Positions 36,197-44,960 of a stretch of 64,000 bases of DNA are shown one piece after another. Position 1 is the first letter of the stretch. Each line of letters starts with the position of its first letter. The position numbers and the translations under genes were made by a program. This DNA comes from an uncultured Pirellulaceae bacterium (GTDB lineage Bacteria; Planctomycetota; Planctomycetia; Pirellulales; Pirellulaceae). The stretch covers positions 124,001-188,000 of the forward strand of contig CALDHM010000002.1 in assembly GCA_937941455.1 (NCBI GenBank). The letters are read 5' to 3'. The notes under the pieces are model-generated. The model saw nothing but the letters and a program-made list of their open reading frames with translations, was not told where the DNA came from and did not search any database.

Positions 36197-37309
36197 ATGT
36201 CCGAGACCATGCGACGCCAACAATCGCCGATCGGCGGCCTGCCAGCCCCCAGCCGCCGCGTGGCGGAGGGAGCCGCCTATCGGCCGCCGAAAAGTGCCGT
36301 GCCGATCCGACTGCAACTCGACCGCAACGAGGGGAAGCCCCCCCCGGAATGGAACCATTGGGCAGCCGCCGCTGCCGACGAAGCGTTGTTGCGGCGGTAT
36401 CCGGTTTCAACCGAGTTGGCGGCGAGGCTGGCTCAGCGGCACGGCGTGTCGCCGCAGCAAGTGCTGGTGACTTCCGGCGGGGATGAATCTTTGCAGCGGA
36501 TTTGCCTGGCGCTCCTCGACGCCGGTGCGCAGTTGCTGCTCCCCAGTCCCACGTTCGAGATGATCGCCAAGTACGCCGCGCTGGCTGGTGCCGAGATTGT
36601 GGAGATCCCCTGGGGCCCGCAGGGCTACCCGCTCGAGGATATTCTCGACCGATTGACCCCGCAAACGCGGTTAATCGCCGTGGTTTCCCCTAACAACCCC
36701 ACGGGTGCCACCGTCGGTGCCGCCGAATTTCGGCGATTGGTCGAGGCGGTGCCGCACGTTTGGGTTTTGGTCGATGCGGCTTATGCTGAATTCGCCGATG
36801 AGGATTTGACGGGCATCGCCCTGCAGTATCCCAATACGATCGTGGTGCGAACGTTTTCGAAGGCTTGGGGCCTGGCCGGTTTGCGCGTCGGTTACTCACT
36901 GGCGCAGTCAACCACGATCGAATTTCTGCGCCGCGCTGGGGGGCCGTATCCGGTGGCCACAGTTGCGCATTCGATCGTTTGCAGCGCGCTGGCCCAGTAT
37001 CCAACGGCCGATCTGCCGTATGTTCGCCGCGCGATCGAAGAGCGAAGTGCCCTGACCGCGCTGTTGCGTCGGTTCGGACTGCGCGTTGAGGAATCGTCGG
37101 GGAACTTCGTCTACCTCCGCACGCCTGATGCAGAAAGGATTTACTGCGAGTTGCAGCAGCGAGGCATCGCCGTGCGCTGGTTTCCGGTTGATCGCGGTGG
37201 AGTCGCGGCACTGCGGATTTCGTGCCCCGGTGCTGCGGAAGAGTTCGTCGAATTGTGTTCCGCGCTGGAAGCGATTTTACTATCGCTGATCGCCGGCGGA
37301 TCGCGATGA
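36197..37309 (+). CDS. hisC: histidinol-phosphate aminotransferase
   Basis: 370 residues. A PLP-dependent class I/II aminotransferase converting imidazole-acetol phosphate to histidinol phosphate. RLQLDRNEGKPPPEWNHW is the substrate-side N-terminus; VSPNNPTGATV (about 159-169) and VRTFSKAWGLAGLRVGY (about 216-232) hold the Asn and the PLP-binding Lys. The first 30 residues are basic and unconserved. It starts 19 nt behind hisG. Confidence 0.94.
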   Translation: MSETMRRQQSPIGGLPAPSRRVAEGAAYRPPKSAVPIRLQLDRNEGKPPPEWNHWAAAAADEALLRRYPVSTELAARLAQRHGVSPQQVLVTSGGDESLQRICLALLDAGAQLLLPSPTFEMIAKYAALAGAEIVEIPWGPQGYPLEDILDRLTPQTRLIAVVSPNNPTGATVGAAEFRRLVEAVPHVWVLVDAAYAEFADEDLTGIALQYPNTIVVRTFSKAWGLAGLRVGYSLAQSTTIEFLRRAGGPYPVATVAHSIVCSALAQYPTADLPYVRRAIEERSALTALLRRFGLRVEESSGNFVYLRTPDAERIYCELQQRGIAVRWFPVDRGGVAALRISCPGAAEEFVELCSALEAILLSLIAGGSR

Positions 37310-37388
37310 GGTTGTCCCTGTTTGAGCGCCGCCTGGAGCGTGGAACTTAATTGACCCTAATGTTACGGAAGAAAATCGAGTTGCCATC

Positions 37389-37979
37389 ATGAATTGCTCA
37401 CGAATCGCCGAAGTCATAAGAAAGACATCCGAAACCGAGATCTGCCTGACTTTGGACTTGGACGGCAGCGGCTGGGCCCGCGTCGAAACCGGAATCGGTA
37501 TGTTCGATCATTTGTTGACCGCATTGGCCCGACATTCTCGCTTCGATTTGACGCTCACTTGTCGCGGCGATTTGCAGGTGGACGATCACCACACGGTCGA
37601 GGACTGCGCCCTGGCGATCGGTGCGGCGATCGATCAAGCGTTGGGGAATCGCCAAGGGGTAACTCGCTTCGCAACCGGTTTCGCGCCCCTGGACGAGGCT
37701 CTGGTCCGCAGTGTGATCGATCTTTCGGGTCGGGGGGGGGCCTGGGTAAACCTGCCAATCCCTGTCGAGCGGATCGGTCTGTTGAGCAGCGAAAACGTGC
37801 CCCACTTCTTTCGATCGCTGGCAACCGCAGCGCGGCTGACCCTGCATCAAGATTTAGTACGCGGTGAGAATGGTCATCACATTGCCGAAGCGGCCTTCAA
37901 ATCGTTCGCCTTGGCGATTCGCAATGCGACCCGGCCGACGAATTTCGGCGACATTCCCAGTACCAAGGGCACATTATGA
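37389..37979 (+). CDS. hisB: imidazoleglycerol-phosphate dehydratase
   Basis: 196 residues, the usual length of the monofunctional enzyme; there is no fused phosphatase domain as in E. coli HisB. Metal-binding HHxxE motifs are present twice: DDHHTVEDCALAIG (about 61-74) and GENGHHIAEAAFKSFA (about 162-177). A 9-nt G tract (37732-37740) encodes Arg-Gly-Gly in SGRGGAWVNL, where most HisB have SGRP. Its ATGA stop overlaps the hisH start, so translation is coupled. It follows hisC by 79 nt. Confidence 0.95.
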   Translation: MNCSRIAEVIRKTSETEICLTLDLDGSGWARVETGIGMFDHLLTALARHSRFDLTLTCRGDLQVDDHHTVEDCALAIGAAIDQALGNRQGVTRFATGFAPLDEALVRSVIDLSGRGGAWVNLPIPVERIGLLSSENVPHFFRSLATAARLTLHQDLVRGENGHHIAEAAFKSFALAIRNATRPTNFGDIPSTKGTL

Positions 37980-38590
37980 CGAACGGCAGCGACAACTTGG
38001 TAGCGGTGGTCGCCACGGGAGTGGCTAACGTCGCGTCGGTGATGGCCGCCCTGCGACGTCTCGGGAGAGAGCCGTATCCGGTGTCGTCGGCCAGCGAAGT
38101 CATGGCGGCACAGCGGTTGGTCCTGCCCGGAGTCGGCGCCTTTGCCGCGGCGATGCAACGTCTGATGGAGTTGGGGTTGGTCGAGCCCCTGCGCGAACGC
38201 ATCGCCGCCGAGCGGCCGACGTTAGCGATTTGCCTCGGCTTGCAACTTTTGGCCGGCGGTAGTGACGAAAACCCCGGCGTTCGCGGACTGGACATTGTCG
38301 ATGGACAAGTCGTCCCGTTGCCGGCCCGGCGACGGCCGCAGCTGGGCTGGAACCGCGTGGCCCCGGGAGCCGAATCGCGGTACATCAAGGAGGGTTACGC
38401 TTATTATGCTAACTCGTTTTGTCTGACCGCGGCTCCTGCCGGTTGGGTAGCGAGTTGGAGCCACTGCGACGATCGCTTCGTTGCGGCCATCGAGCGAGGG
38501 CCGGTGCTGGCCTGCCAATTCCACCCGGAGTTGTCGGGGGCGTGGGGCCGCGAGTGTTTGGCGAGATGGTGGGAGGCGACCGGATGTTGA
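37976..38590 (+). CDS. hisH: imidazole glycerol phosphate synthase subunit HisH
   Basis: 204 residues, the class I glutaminase that passes ammonia to HisF. AICLGLQLLAGGSDE (about 82-96) carries the catalytic cysteine and ACQFHPELSG (about 181-190) the His and Glu of the triad. GVANVASVMAALRRLG is the family N-terminus. It overlaps hisB by 4 nt and hisF by 7 nt. Confidence 0.95.
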   Translation: MTNGSDNLVAVVATGVANVASVMAALRRLGREPYPVSSASEVMAAQRLVLPGVGAFAAAMQRLMELGLVEPLRERIAAERPTLAICLGLQLLAGGSDENPGVRGLDIVDGQVVPLPARRRPQLGWNRVAPGAESRYIKEGYAYYANSFCLTAAPAGWVASWSHCDDRFVAAIERGPVLACQFHPELSGAWGRECLARWWEATGC

Positions 38591-39339
38591 CGACACGCAT
38601 CATTCCCTGCCTCGATTGCCGCGATGGCCGAGTGGTGAAGGGGATTCAATTCGGCAACTTGCGCGACGTGGGATCCCCTGCGGAGCAAGCCGCCTTGTAC
38701 GAAAGCCAAGGCGCCGACGAAATCGTGCTGCTGGACGTGATCGCGACAGTAGCGGGCCAAGCGGCCCAGGCGGAAACGATCCGCGCTGTGCGGCAGGCTC
38801 TTTCGATTCCGCTGACCGTGGGGGGCGGCGTGCGATCGATCGCCGATGCCCGGCGTTTGCTCGATTGCGGAGCCGACAAGGTGTCGGTGAATACAGCCGC
38901 CGTGCAGAACCCCGATTTGATCGATCAGTTGGCCGACCAGTTCGGTCGCCAGTGCATCGTCTTGGCGGTCGATGCAGCCGCCTGCACAGGGGGGGGCTGG
39001 CACGTCGTCACGCACTCCGGGCGGCAACCGACGACCTGGGAAGTAGCCGACTGGTGCCAAGTGGGGGAGCAACGCGGAGCGGGGGAGATTCTGCTGACCA
39101 GTTGGGATCGGGACGGCACGCGCAGCGGTTATTGCTTGGACTTGCTACGGCACGTGCGGAACGGTCTGGCGATTCCGCTGATCGCATCGGGGGGGGCCAA
39201 CGGTCCGGAGCATTTGTGGGAAGCGATCGAGGCCGGTGCCGACGCGGTACTTGCCGCCAGCATTTTTCATTCAGGAGATTTTCGGGTGGACGAAGTCAAA
39301 CGTTTTTTGAGTGCTCGCGGTGTCGAGGTGCGGCGATGA
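38584..39339 (+). CDS. hisF: imidazole glycerol phosphate synthase subunit HisF
   Basis: 251 residues. The cyclase TIM barrel makes imidazole glycerol phosphate and AICAR from PRFAR and ammonia. Asp11 in RIIPCLDCRDG and the Asp of IVLAVDAAACTGGGW (the Asp130 position) are the catalytic acids; LTVGGGVRSI and LIASGGANGPEHL bind the phosphates. Two 8-nt G tracts (38989-38996, 39189-39196) encode Gly pairs. The ATG at 38584 overlaps the hisH stop (ATGTTGA). Its last 14 codons are duplicated just downstream. Confidence 0.95.
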   Translation: MLTTRIIPCLDCRDGRVVKGIQFGNLRDVGSPAEQAALYESQGADEIVLLDVIATVAGQAAQAETIRAVRQALSIPLTVGGGVRSIADARRLLDCGADKVSVNTAAVQNPDLIDQLADQFGRQCIVLAVDAAACTGGGWHVVTHSGRQPTTWEVADWCQVGEQRGAGEILLTSWDRDGTRSGYCLDLLRHVRNGLAIPLIASGGANGPEHLWEAIEAGADAVLAASIFHSGDFRVDEVKRFLSARGVEVRR

Positions 39340-39416
39340 TAGTGCTTTTGAGCAATTTCACTGTGCATCAGGCAAAACGTTTTTTGAGTGCCCGCGGTTC
39401 CGAGGTGCGACGATGA
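39336..39416 (+). CDS. 26-codon mini-ORF from a duplicated hisF tail
   Basis: ATG at 39336 overlaps the hisF stop and TGA at 39414-39416 overlaps the hisA start (ATGA at both ends). The product begins MIVLL, like HisA (MIVPS), and ends AKRFLSARGSEVRR, like the HisF end VKRFLSARGVEVRR. It is most simply a remnant of a local duplication. It may serve to pass ribosomes from hisF to hisA; a function as a peptide is unlikely. Confidence 0.55.
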   Translation: MIVLLSNFTVHQAKRFLSARGSEVRR

Positions 39417-40687
39417 TTGTCCCGTCGATCGATATCATGAACGGCCGCACGGTGCAGCTCGTCGGTGGCCGCGACTTTGAATTGGACGCTGGGGATCCGC
39501 TGGCGTGGGCCGATCGCTTCGGGGTGGTCGGCGAAGTCGCGGTGGTCGACTTGGATGCTGCCCTCGGGCGGGGTTCCAACCGGGAGATCATCCAGCAGGT
39601 TTGCCAGCGTTGTCGCTGCCGCGTGGGGGGAGGGATTCGGTCGGTCGAGGCAGCCATCGCCTGGTTGGACGCCGGCGCCGAATCGGTCGTGTTGGGGACT
39701 GCGGCGCGACCTGAGATATTGCGGGACCTGCCTCGCGAGCGCGTCATCGCTGCGCTCGATTCGGTCAATGACGAAGTGGTTGTCGAGGGATGGCAACGAG
39801 GGACGGGAGTCAATGTGCTGGAGCGGATCGCCGAATTAAAGCCGTATGTGCACGGTTTTCTGGTGACCTTCGTGGAGCGCGAGGGACGTTTGGGAGGGAC
39901 ACGGCTCGACGCGGCCAGGGAAATCGCCAAGGCTGCAGCCGGAACGCGCGTCACGATCGCAGGTGGCGTTACGACGACTGCGGAAGTTGCCGAACTGGAC
40001 CGGATGGGTTGCGATGCCCAGGTTGGGATGGCGCTCTACAAGGGATTGCTGCCGCTGGCGGAGGCCTTCGCGGCCCCCTTGATCAGCGATCGTCCGGATG
40101 GACTGTGGCCGACCGTGGTGGTCGATGAACACGATGTCGCCTTGGGCCTAGTCTATTCCAATTTGGAAAGCCTGCGGCAATCGCTCGCGACTCGGCGTGG
40201 CGTCTACTACTCGCGCAGTCGGCAGGGACTTTGGACGAAGGGGGAAACGTCGGGAGCGACACAACAGTTGCTCGAGGTTTCGGCCGATTGCGATCGCGAT
40301 GCGTTGCGATTTCGTGTGCGGCAAGCCGGAGCGGGCTTCTGCCATTTGGACACGCGATCCTGTTGGGGGGGGGCGGGAATCGTGCCGAGTCTCGCCCGTC
40401 GGCTCCGCAGCTATCGAGACAACGCACCCAGTGGGTCCTACACGCAACGGCTGCTACGCGATCCCGAGTTGCTGCGTCAAAAGCTGTTGGAAGAAGCCCG
40501 CGAACTTGCGGCGGCCGCGACCGCCGAGGAAGTCGTTCACGAGGCGGCCGATGTCCTCTACTTCGTCCTGGCGAAACTCGCCGCCGAGGATCTGGCTTGG
40601 GAGTCGCTCGAAACCGTCTTGGACGCGCGGCGGAAGCGCGTGTCGCGGCGGCCGGGAGATGCCAAACCGAACTCAGCGAACATTTAG
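39413..40687 (+). CDS. trifunctional HisA-HisI-HisE fusion protein
   Basis: 424 residues. Residues 1-225 are the ProFAR isomerase HisA: Asp7 in VPSIDIMNG, RVGGGIRSVEA, Asp116 in IAALDSVND and Thr152 in VTFVEREG match the catalytic Asp8, Asp127 and Thr164 of Thermotoga HisA. Residues 226-322 are phosphoribosyl-AMP cyclohydrolase HisI: YYSRSRQGLWTKGETSG, the DCDRD acid cluster and CHLDTRSCW. Residues about 325-415 are phosphoribosyl-ATP pyrophosphohydrolase HisE: EEAREL and HEAADVLYFVL. One chain would carry steps 2, 3 and 4. HisI-HisE fusions are common; adding HisA in front is unusual to my knowledge. ATG 39413 matches the HisA start. Confidence 0.92.
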   Translation: MIVPSIDIMNGRTVQLVGGRDFELDAGDPLAWADRFGVVGEVAVVDLDAALGRGSNREIIQQVCQRCRCRVGGGIRSVEAAIAWLDAGAESVVLGTAARPEILRDLPRERVIAALDSVNDEVVVEGWQRGTGVNVLERIAELKPYVHGFLVTFVEREGRLGGTRLDAAREIAKAAAGTRVTIAGGVTTTAEVAELDRMGCDAQVGMALYKGLLPLAEAFAAPLISDRPDGLWPTVVVDEHDVALGLVYSNLESLRQSLATRRGVYYSRSRQGLWTKGETSGATQQLLEVSADCDRDALRFRVRQAGAGFCHLDTRSCWGGAGIVPSLARRLRSYRDNAPSGSYTQRLLRDPELLRQKLLEEARELAAAATAEEVVHEAADVLYFVLAKLAAEDLAWESLETVLDARRKRVSRRPGDAKPNSANI

Positions 40688-40788
40688 GCGAGCGGCAAAT
40701 AGGGAGTTACCTTCACCGGATGATAGATGCCAAGCAAGACTATCGTCTGGCGATAGTAGCAACGGTATGTTTTCAATTGTCGCTCGCC
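40687..40788. repeat. inverted-repeat structure between hisA-I-E and hisD
   Basis: GGCGAGCGGCAA (40687-40698) pairs with TTGTCGCTCGCC (40777-40788) with one mismatch. Inside, CTATCG/CGATAG (40740-40756) forms a second hairpin. The whole fills most of the 138-nt gap before hisD. No U-tract. It may set differential stability of the two mRNA halves. Confidence 0.6.
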
Positions 40789-40825
40789 TTGAACGTCACT
40801 ACAACATTTGCCAAGGATCCACGTC

Positions 40826-42079
40826 ATGCTGAAGCGCATCACCATCGATGAACTGGAATCGACATTGCGGCCGGCCGTCGATACGGAAACGCTGCTCGTC
40901 GCCCGGCGACTGTTGGAAGAGATCGCGCGGGATGGCACTTCAGGGCTGATCGCCGCCATCGAAAAGTTCGAAAATCGGCGTGGCGATCGGTTGACTTTGG
41001 GACCGGCAGAATTCGCTGAGGCTTATCAAGTCGTTCCCCGCGCGGAACGAGAGTTGCTGGAACGGGTCGCAGGAAGAATCGCGCGCTTTGCGGAGGCCCA
41101 AAAGTTGAGCCTCGGTTCGGTATCGCTCCCGATCGACGGAGGGGCGGCAGGACACGACTGGTTTCCGCTGCAGAGTGCAGGTTGCTACGTCCCCGGCGGC
41201 CGCTTTCCGCTGGTTTCGAGTTTATTAATGACGGCCGTGACGGCGCGAGTGGCTGGCGTCGAGCAGGTCTGGGTGGCTTCGCCCGTGGCCTCGCCGCTGA
41301 TGCTGGCCGCCGCGGCTGTGGCGAAGGCCGATGGATTTCTGTGGTGCGGCGGCGTGCAGGCGATCGCGGCGCTGGCGTACGGGATCGGAGGAGTTCCCCG
41401 TTGCGATGCGATTGTCGGCCCCGGAAATCGGTGGGTGACCGCCGCGAAGTTCTTGGTTTCCGATCGACTGCGGATCGACATGCTGGCCGGCCCCTCGGAA
41501 TTGCTCGTGTTGGCGGACGGGACGGCACGCCCGGAGGTGATTGCTGCCGACTTGCTCGCGCAGGCCGAGCATGATGTCGACGCGCGGCCGATGCTGATCA
41601 CCGATTCAGCGGATCTCGCCGCGGCTGTCGATGCCGAATTGCGACGGCAAACGGAACAACTAGCCACTCGCGAAAATTGTCAGGCAGCTCTGAACAATGG
41701 ATTCACCATGATCGTGCGCACCTGGGAGGAAGCGGTGGTGGCCTGCCAGCGCATCGCGCCGGAACATCTAGAGGTCCAGGTCGCGGAGCCCGCGGGCTTG
41801 GCGCCACGTTTGACCAAATGTGGGTGCTTGTTTATTGGGGGGAACTCCGCCGAGGCGCTTGGGGACTACGGCGCGGGGCCGAACCACGTTTTGCCCACCG
41901 GAGGGACCGCCCGCTTCGCCTCGGGCTTGGCGGTAGAAACGCTGATGCGTCGGCAGACTTGGCTGCGGATCGACGATGTCGAGTCCGCTCAAGGGACGGT
42001 CGCCGACGCGTTGGCGATGGCCGAACTGGAGGGCTTGCCGGGGCATGCGGCGAGCGCACGATTGCGCGTGAGATCCTAA
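40826..42079 (+). CDS. hisD: histidinol dehydrogenase
   Basis: 417 residues from the ATG at 40826, 8 nt behind AAGGA. It oxidises histidinol to histidine in two NAD-dependent steps. FPLVSSLLMTAVTARVAGV, GPGNRWVTAAKFLV (about 201-214) and MLAGPSELLVLAD are nucleotide and metal-site blocks; CQRIAPEHLEVQV (about 311-323) holds the catalytic Glu-His pair. Last his gene of the operon; a dedicated histidinol-phosphatase gene is absent from the window. Confidence 0.95.
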   Translation: MLKRITIDELESTLRPAVDTETLLVARRLLEEIARDGTSGLIAAIEKFENRRGDRLTLGPAEFAEAYQVVPRAERELLERVAGRIARFAEAQKLSLGSVSLPIDGGAAGHDWFPLQSAGCYVPGGRFPLVSSLLMTAVTARVAGVEQVWVASPVASPLMLAAAAVAKADGFLWCGGVQAIAALAYGIGGVPRCDAIVGPGNRWVTAAKFLVSDRLRIDMLAGPSELLVLADGTARPEVIAADLLAQAEHDVDARPMLITDSADLAAAVDAELRRQTEQLATRENCQAALNNGFTMIVRTWEEAVVACQRIAPEHLEVQVAEPAGLAPRLTKCGCLFIGGNSAEALGDYGAGPNHVLPTGGTARFASGLAVETLMRRQTWLRIDDVESAQGTVADALAMAELEGLPGHAASARLRVRS

Positions 42080-42185
42080 GCGGTTGCGACATTGCGTTGG
42101 ATGTCGCGGCGAGGCGACGGTTGAATAGTGGGTCGCTTGGCGGCACAATGAGAGCCTCGCCGGATTACTTGCAAGGAATCTACCG

Positions 42186-43145
42186 ATGGCCGACTCACTT
42201 GCCAAACGCCAAGCTCGCTACTACCAAGTCCTGGAACCGATTCGCGAGCGAGATCGATTCACATCGAAAGAGATCGTGTCGGCATGCCGCGAGCTTTCGG
42301 CAGTCTTTGTCGATCGCGTCTTGAAACAAATGACTGATGACGGTTGGCTTGTCAGCAGCTTCGACGGCAGCACTACGAATTACTCTTGGGCCCAATCGCG
42401 CTCGGAGTTCGCGTCCGAGATTTGGCTGAAGAAACGATTCGGTTCGACGGTGCTGGCGGCACCGGAACAAGAGCGGCCGCGCGAGCGGCTCCTGCGGTTG
42501 GGGGCCGAAGCGCTGAAGACGTCGGAACTACTGGCGATCTTGATCCGCGTCGGTCGTCCAGGTGAATCGGCGGTCGCGGCCGGTGAAAAACTAGCTGGCG
42601 CCTTCGCCGACGATTTGGCGAAACTGAAAAATCACAGTCAAGCGGAATTGCGGAAAATTTCTCCTGTCGTTTCGGTCGGAGTCTACTGTCAAATCATGGC
42701 GGCAATCGAGTTAGGCCGACGCGTTGCCGAAGCGATCGAACAGCGGCCTGACAGCAATTTGCGTCTCGATAATGTCCCGGCCGCTGTGGATTACTGCCGC
42801 AGGAAATTTCGCAGGCTTGCCCTTGATGCCGTTCGCGAGGAATTTCATATCGTGACCCTCAACACGAAACTGATTCCCATCGCAACTCATTTGATCACTG
42901 TGGGAACGCTGGATGCGAGTTTGGTTCATCCCCGCGAGATTTTTACGAAAGCGATTCGGGATTCGGCCGCGGCGATCATTTTGGTGCACAACCATCCATC
43001 GGGGGATCCCACTCCCAGTCGCGAAGATCTGGCCGTGACGCGACGGCTCCGCCAGGCCGCAGAGATTATCGGGATTCGCATCGTGGACCACATCGTCGTG
43101 GCCAGCTCGAATTGCGTCAGCATTACGGAATGGGAAGGGAATTGA
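42186..43145 (+). CDS. RadC-like JAB-domain protein with N-terminal winged-helix extension
   Basis: 319 residues behind CAAGGAATC. Residues about 98-319 are RadC: ERPRERLLRLGAEALKTSELLAILI (helix-hairpin-helix part), then the MPN/JAB domain with ILVHNHPSGDPTPSRED (about 263-280), the HxH-x-SGDP-x-PSxxD metal motif. The usual RadC starts at ERPRE; here about 95 extra residues precede it, resembling a winged helix (FTSKEIVSACRELSAVFVDRVLKQMTDDGWLV). The function of RadC is unsettled; DNA repair is not proven and it often accompanies mobile elements. It follows hisD by 106 nt. Confidence 0.85.
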   Translation: MADSLAKRQARYYQVLEPIRERDRFTSKEIVSACRELSAVFVDRVLKQMTDDGWLVSSFDGSTTNYSWAQSRSEFASEIWLKKRFGSTVLAAPEQERPRERLLRLGAEALKTSELLAILIRVGRPGESAVAAGEKLAGAFADDLAKLKNHSQAELRKISPVVSVGVYCQIMAAIELGRRVAEAIEQRPDSNLRLDNVPAAVDYCRRKFRRLALDAVREEFHIVTLNTKLIPIATHLITVGTLDASLVHPREIFTKAIRDSAAAIILVHNHPSGDPTPSREDLAVTRRLRQAAEIIGIRIVDHIVVASSNCVSITEWEGN

Positions 43146-43234
43146 CGGGCGGATTCGCTCGTACCGTACGGCTGGAGATAGGACGGGTCTGGATTAGCGC
43201 GATGCGTCAGCGAGGTCTCTTTTCTCAGGAGCTC

Positions 43235-44497
43235 TCACTTGCTGTCGCCACGTGCTGTTGCCAATCGGCGCCGGTAAATTTCGACTTGGGTCTGCTCGGC
43301 GACCAGTTCGGCAGCAAGTTCCAACAGACGCAAACGATTCTCGACGTGCTGGGCGAAGTCGAGGGGACGATCATCCTTGGCCGCTTCGGCGGCCAGCAAC
43401 GAATCGTGTAGACTTTCGATCTCCCGCAGCTTCAGTTCGGCCACGCGCTGATGTCGGGCCAGTCCGTGATACGCCTCGCGAATCTCCAAGGCGATCTCGC
43501 GGCGTTTGAGATCCGCCAACTCGGAAAGCTGTCGGCGTCGATGCTCGGCCGTGGCTTGCTTCAGGCATTCGATTTCTTGTTTAAGCGCACATTGCCAAAG
43601 TTTCGCCGAAGCTGGAATGTTCGGGGCCGCGCCGAGCAGTGGTTGGGTGGTTGCCGCGAGGTTCGTGAAGTTATCCGGTGAAACTTGATCGGCCCCTGCC
43701 GCTAGGGTTTCTATCGCTTGCAAGTCCCCGCGTGACGCTGGTTCGGCCAGTAGGGCTTCGAGAGGGGGGAGCTCGGCGATTGGATTATTGTCAAGTGTGC
43801 CCCAAATCGGACGGGCCTCGTCAGGCGTCACGTGCAATAAGAACTCCAGCCCGGCGATGGCCCGTTGTTGTTGATACACCAATTCTTCGATTTTTTGCTC
43901 GAGGCGCATGCATTGCCGATCGAGCTCCGCAGTGTCGCCGGAGATCGGCAGACCCGTAGCGCGAAATTTTTCGACAATCGCCTGCGACTCATTGAGGAGC
44001 GATTGCGATTCGGCCAGCAAGGGCTGCACGGCATAAATCTGCATCAGACTGAGCAAGGTCTCTTCCGCCTTGGCGGCGTGCGCCGCACGCTCGTATTCCT
44101 CCCGCTGAGCCAGGGCGACGACGAGCGGATGTTGTGTTCCCAATCGCGACGCGAGCCAATCGCGATGTTGTGCCAGCTGGTTGGCAAGCGGCGCGTTGGT
44201 CCTGCCAAGGCGTCGGCACTCGTCATAGGTCAACAAACGGAGTGACTCTGGCTGTGGGCTTGTCACCGGAGCACCAGCGATCGGCTCGTCGATTCCCCGC
44301 AGGATGATTACCGGTCGGTCGGTGTAAGCGATGATCGGCAGGGACGTCGCAGCAGCAGGCGGTTGCACAACATTCGGGGGACAACAAGTTCCCCGTCGTT
44401 TGTGAGCGCAGCCGGCGACCAGGATCGCGCACAAAACGGCTATCCAGAGTGTGCCTCCGGGGCCGGAGACGGTCTTGAAGTTGCGGGCCGGGCTCAT
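43235..44497 (-). CDS. TolC-like lipoprotein
   Basis: 420 residues from the ATG at 44497 (a GTG two codons earlier is possible). Lipobox LVAGC near residue 30. A cysteine-rich KRRGTCCPP and proline-rich stretch lead into long helices: TYDECRRLGRTNAPLANQLAQ (the start of an outer membrane efflux repeat), AKAEETLLSLMQIYAVQPLL, and a C-terminal half ending LAAELVAEQTQVEIYRRRLA. The pattern matches outer-membrane-factor (TolC/OEP) proteins, though less clearly than the gene at 52036. No RND or ABC pump is adjacent. Divergent from the oxidoreductase gene. Confidence 0.65.
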   Translation of the reverse strand: MSPARNFKTVSGPGGTLWIAVLCAILVAGCAHKRRGTCCPPNVVQPPAAATSLPIIAYTDRPVIILRGIDEPIAGAPVTSPQPESLRLLTYDECRRLGRTNAPLANQLAQHRDWLASRLGTQHPLVVALAQREEYERAAHAAKAEETLLSLMQIYAVQPLLAESQSLLNESQAIVEKFRATGLPISGDTAELDRQCMRLEQKIEELVYQQQRAIAGLEFLLHVTPDEARPIWGTLDNNPIAELPPLEALLAEPASRGDLQAIETLAAGADQVSPDNFTNLAATTQPLLGAAPNIPASAKLWQCALKQEIECLKQATAEHRRRQLSELADLKRREIALEIREAYHGLARHQRVAELKLREIESLHDSLLAAEAAKDDRPLDFAQHVENRLRLLELAAELVAEQTQVEIYRRRLATARGDSK

Positions 44498-44960
44498 GTC
44501 CACTCGCTGAGGCCGAACGATGGCAGACGACGGATTCTTCGGACTTTATCGTCGGTGCTGATTTTTCACTTTGATCGAAACAGGACGGTTTTTCGGCAGG
44601 TCCCTGGGGCTGAAGATTAGGAAAACTCTGCGGCCGCACTTTCGGAACAATCGTTAAACTTCAGGGCTCTGCTGTCAGCCGATCGGCGACCGTTGGTCGG
44701 TTGGTTGGCTCGTACCGAACGGCACAATTGGCGAGTTTGGCAGCTTGGCAACTCAAGCGAATGTCTGACCTGAGGTGAGTCCCGACACCGTTAGCAACGG
44801 TAACCCGACGGGTCCACGAGGGCCCTTTTTGTGAACGGCTTTTTGCCGGTGCGCCGAAATGGCTTTCCAGGAGAGGGCTGCTGCCTTTACCGAACCGGGC
44901 GATTCCGAAGTTGTGGTAAACTGAGGGTTTCAACTCCTCAATTCGATCACGGAGAACCCA
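44498..44960. other. divergent intergenic region
   Basis: 463 nt. It includes a repeat B variant (44787-44825) with the hairpin ACCGTT/AACGGT. No gene or firm promoter seen. Confidence 0.45.
44787..44825 (+). repeat. dispersed repeat family B, variant copy
   Basis: ACCGTTAGCAACGGTAACCCGAC then GGGTCCACGAGGGCC. It follows the family order GGTAACCCGAAGCGT.AGCGAGGG with substitutions; its first part is a perfect 6-bp hairpin (ACCGTT-AGC-AACGGT). Confidence 0.55.
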
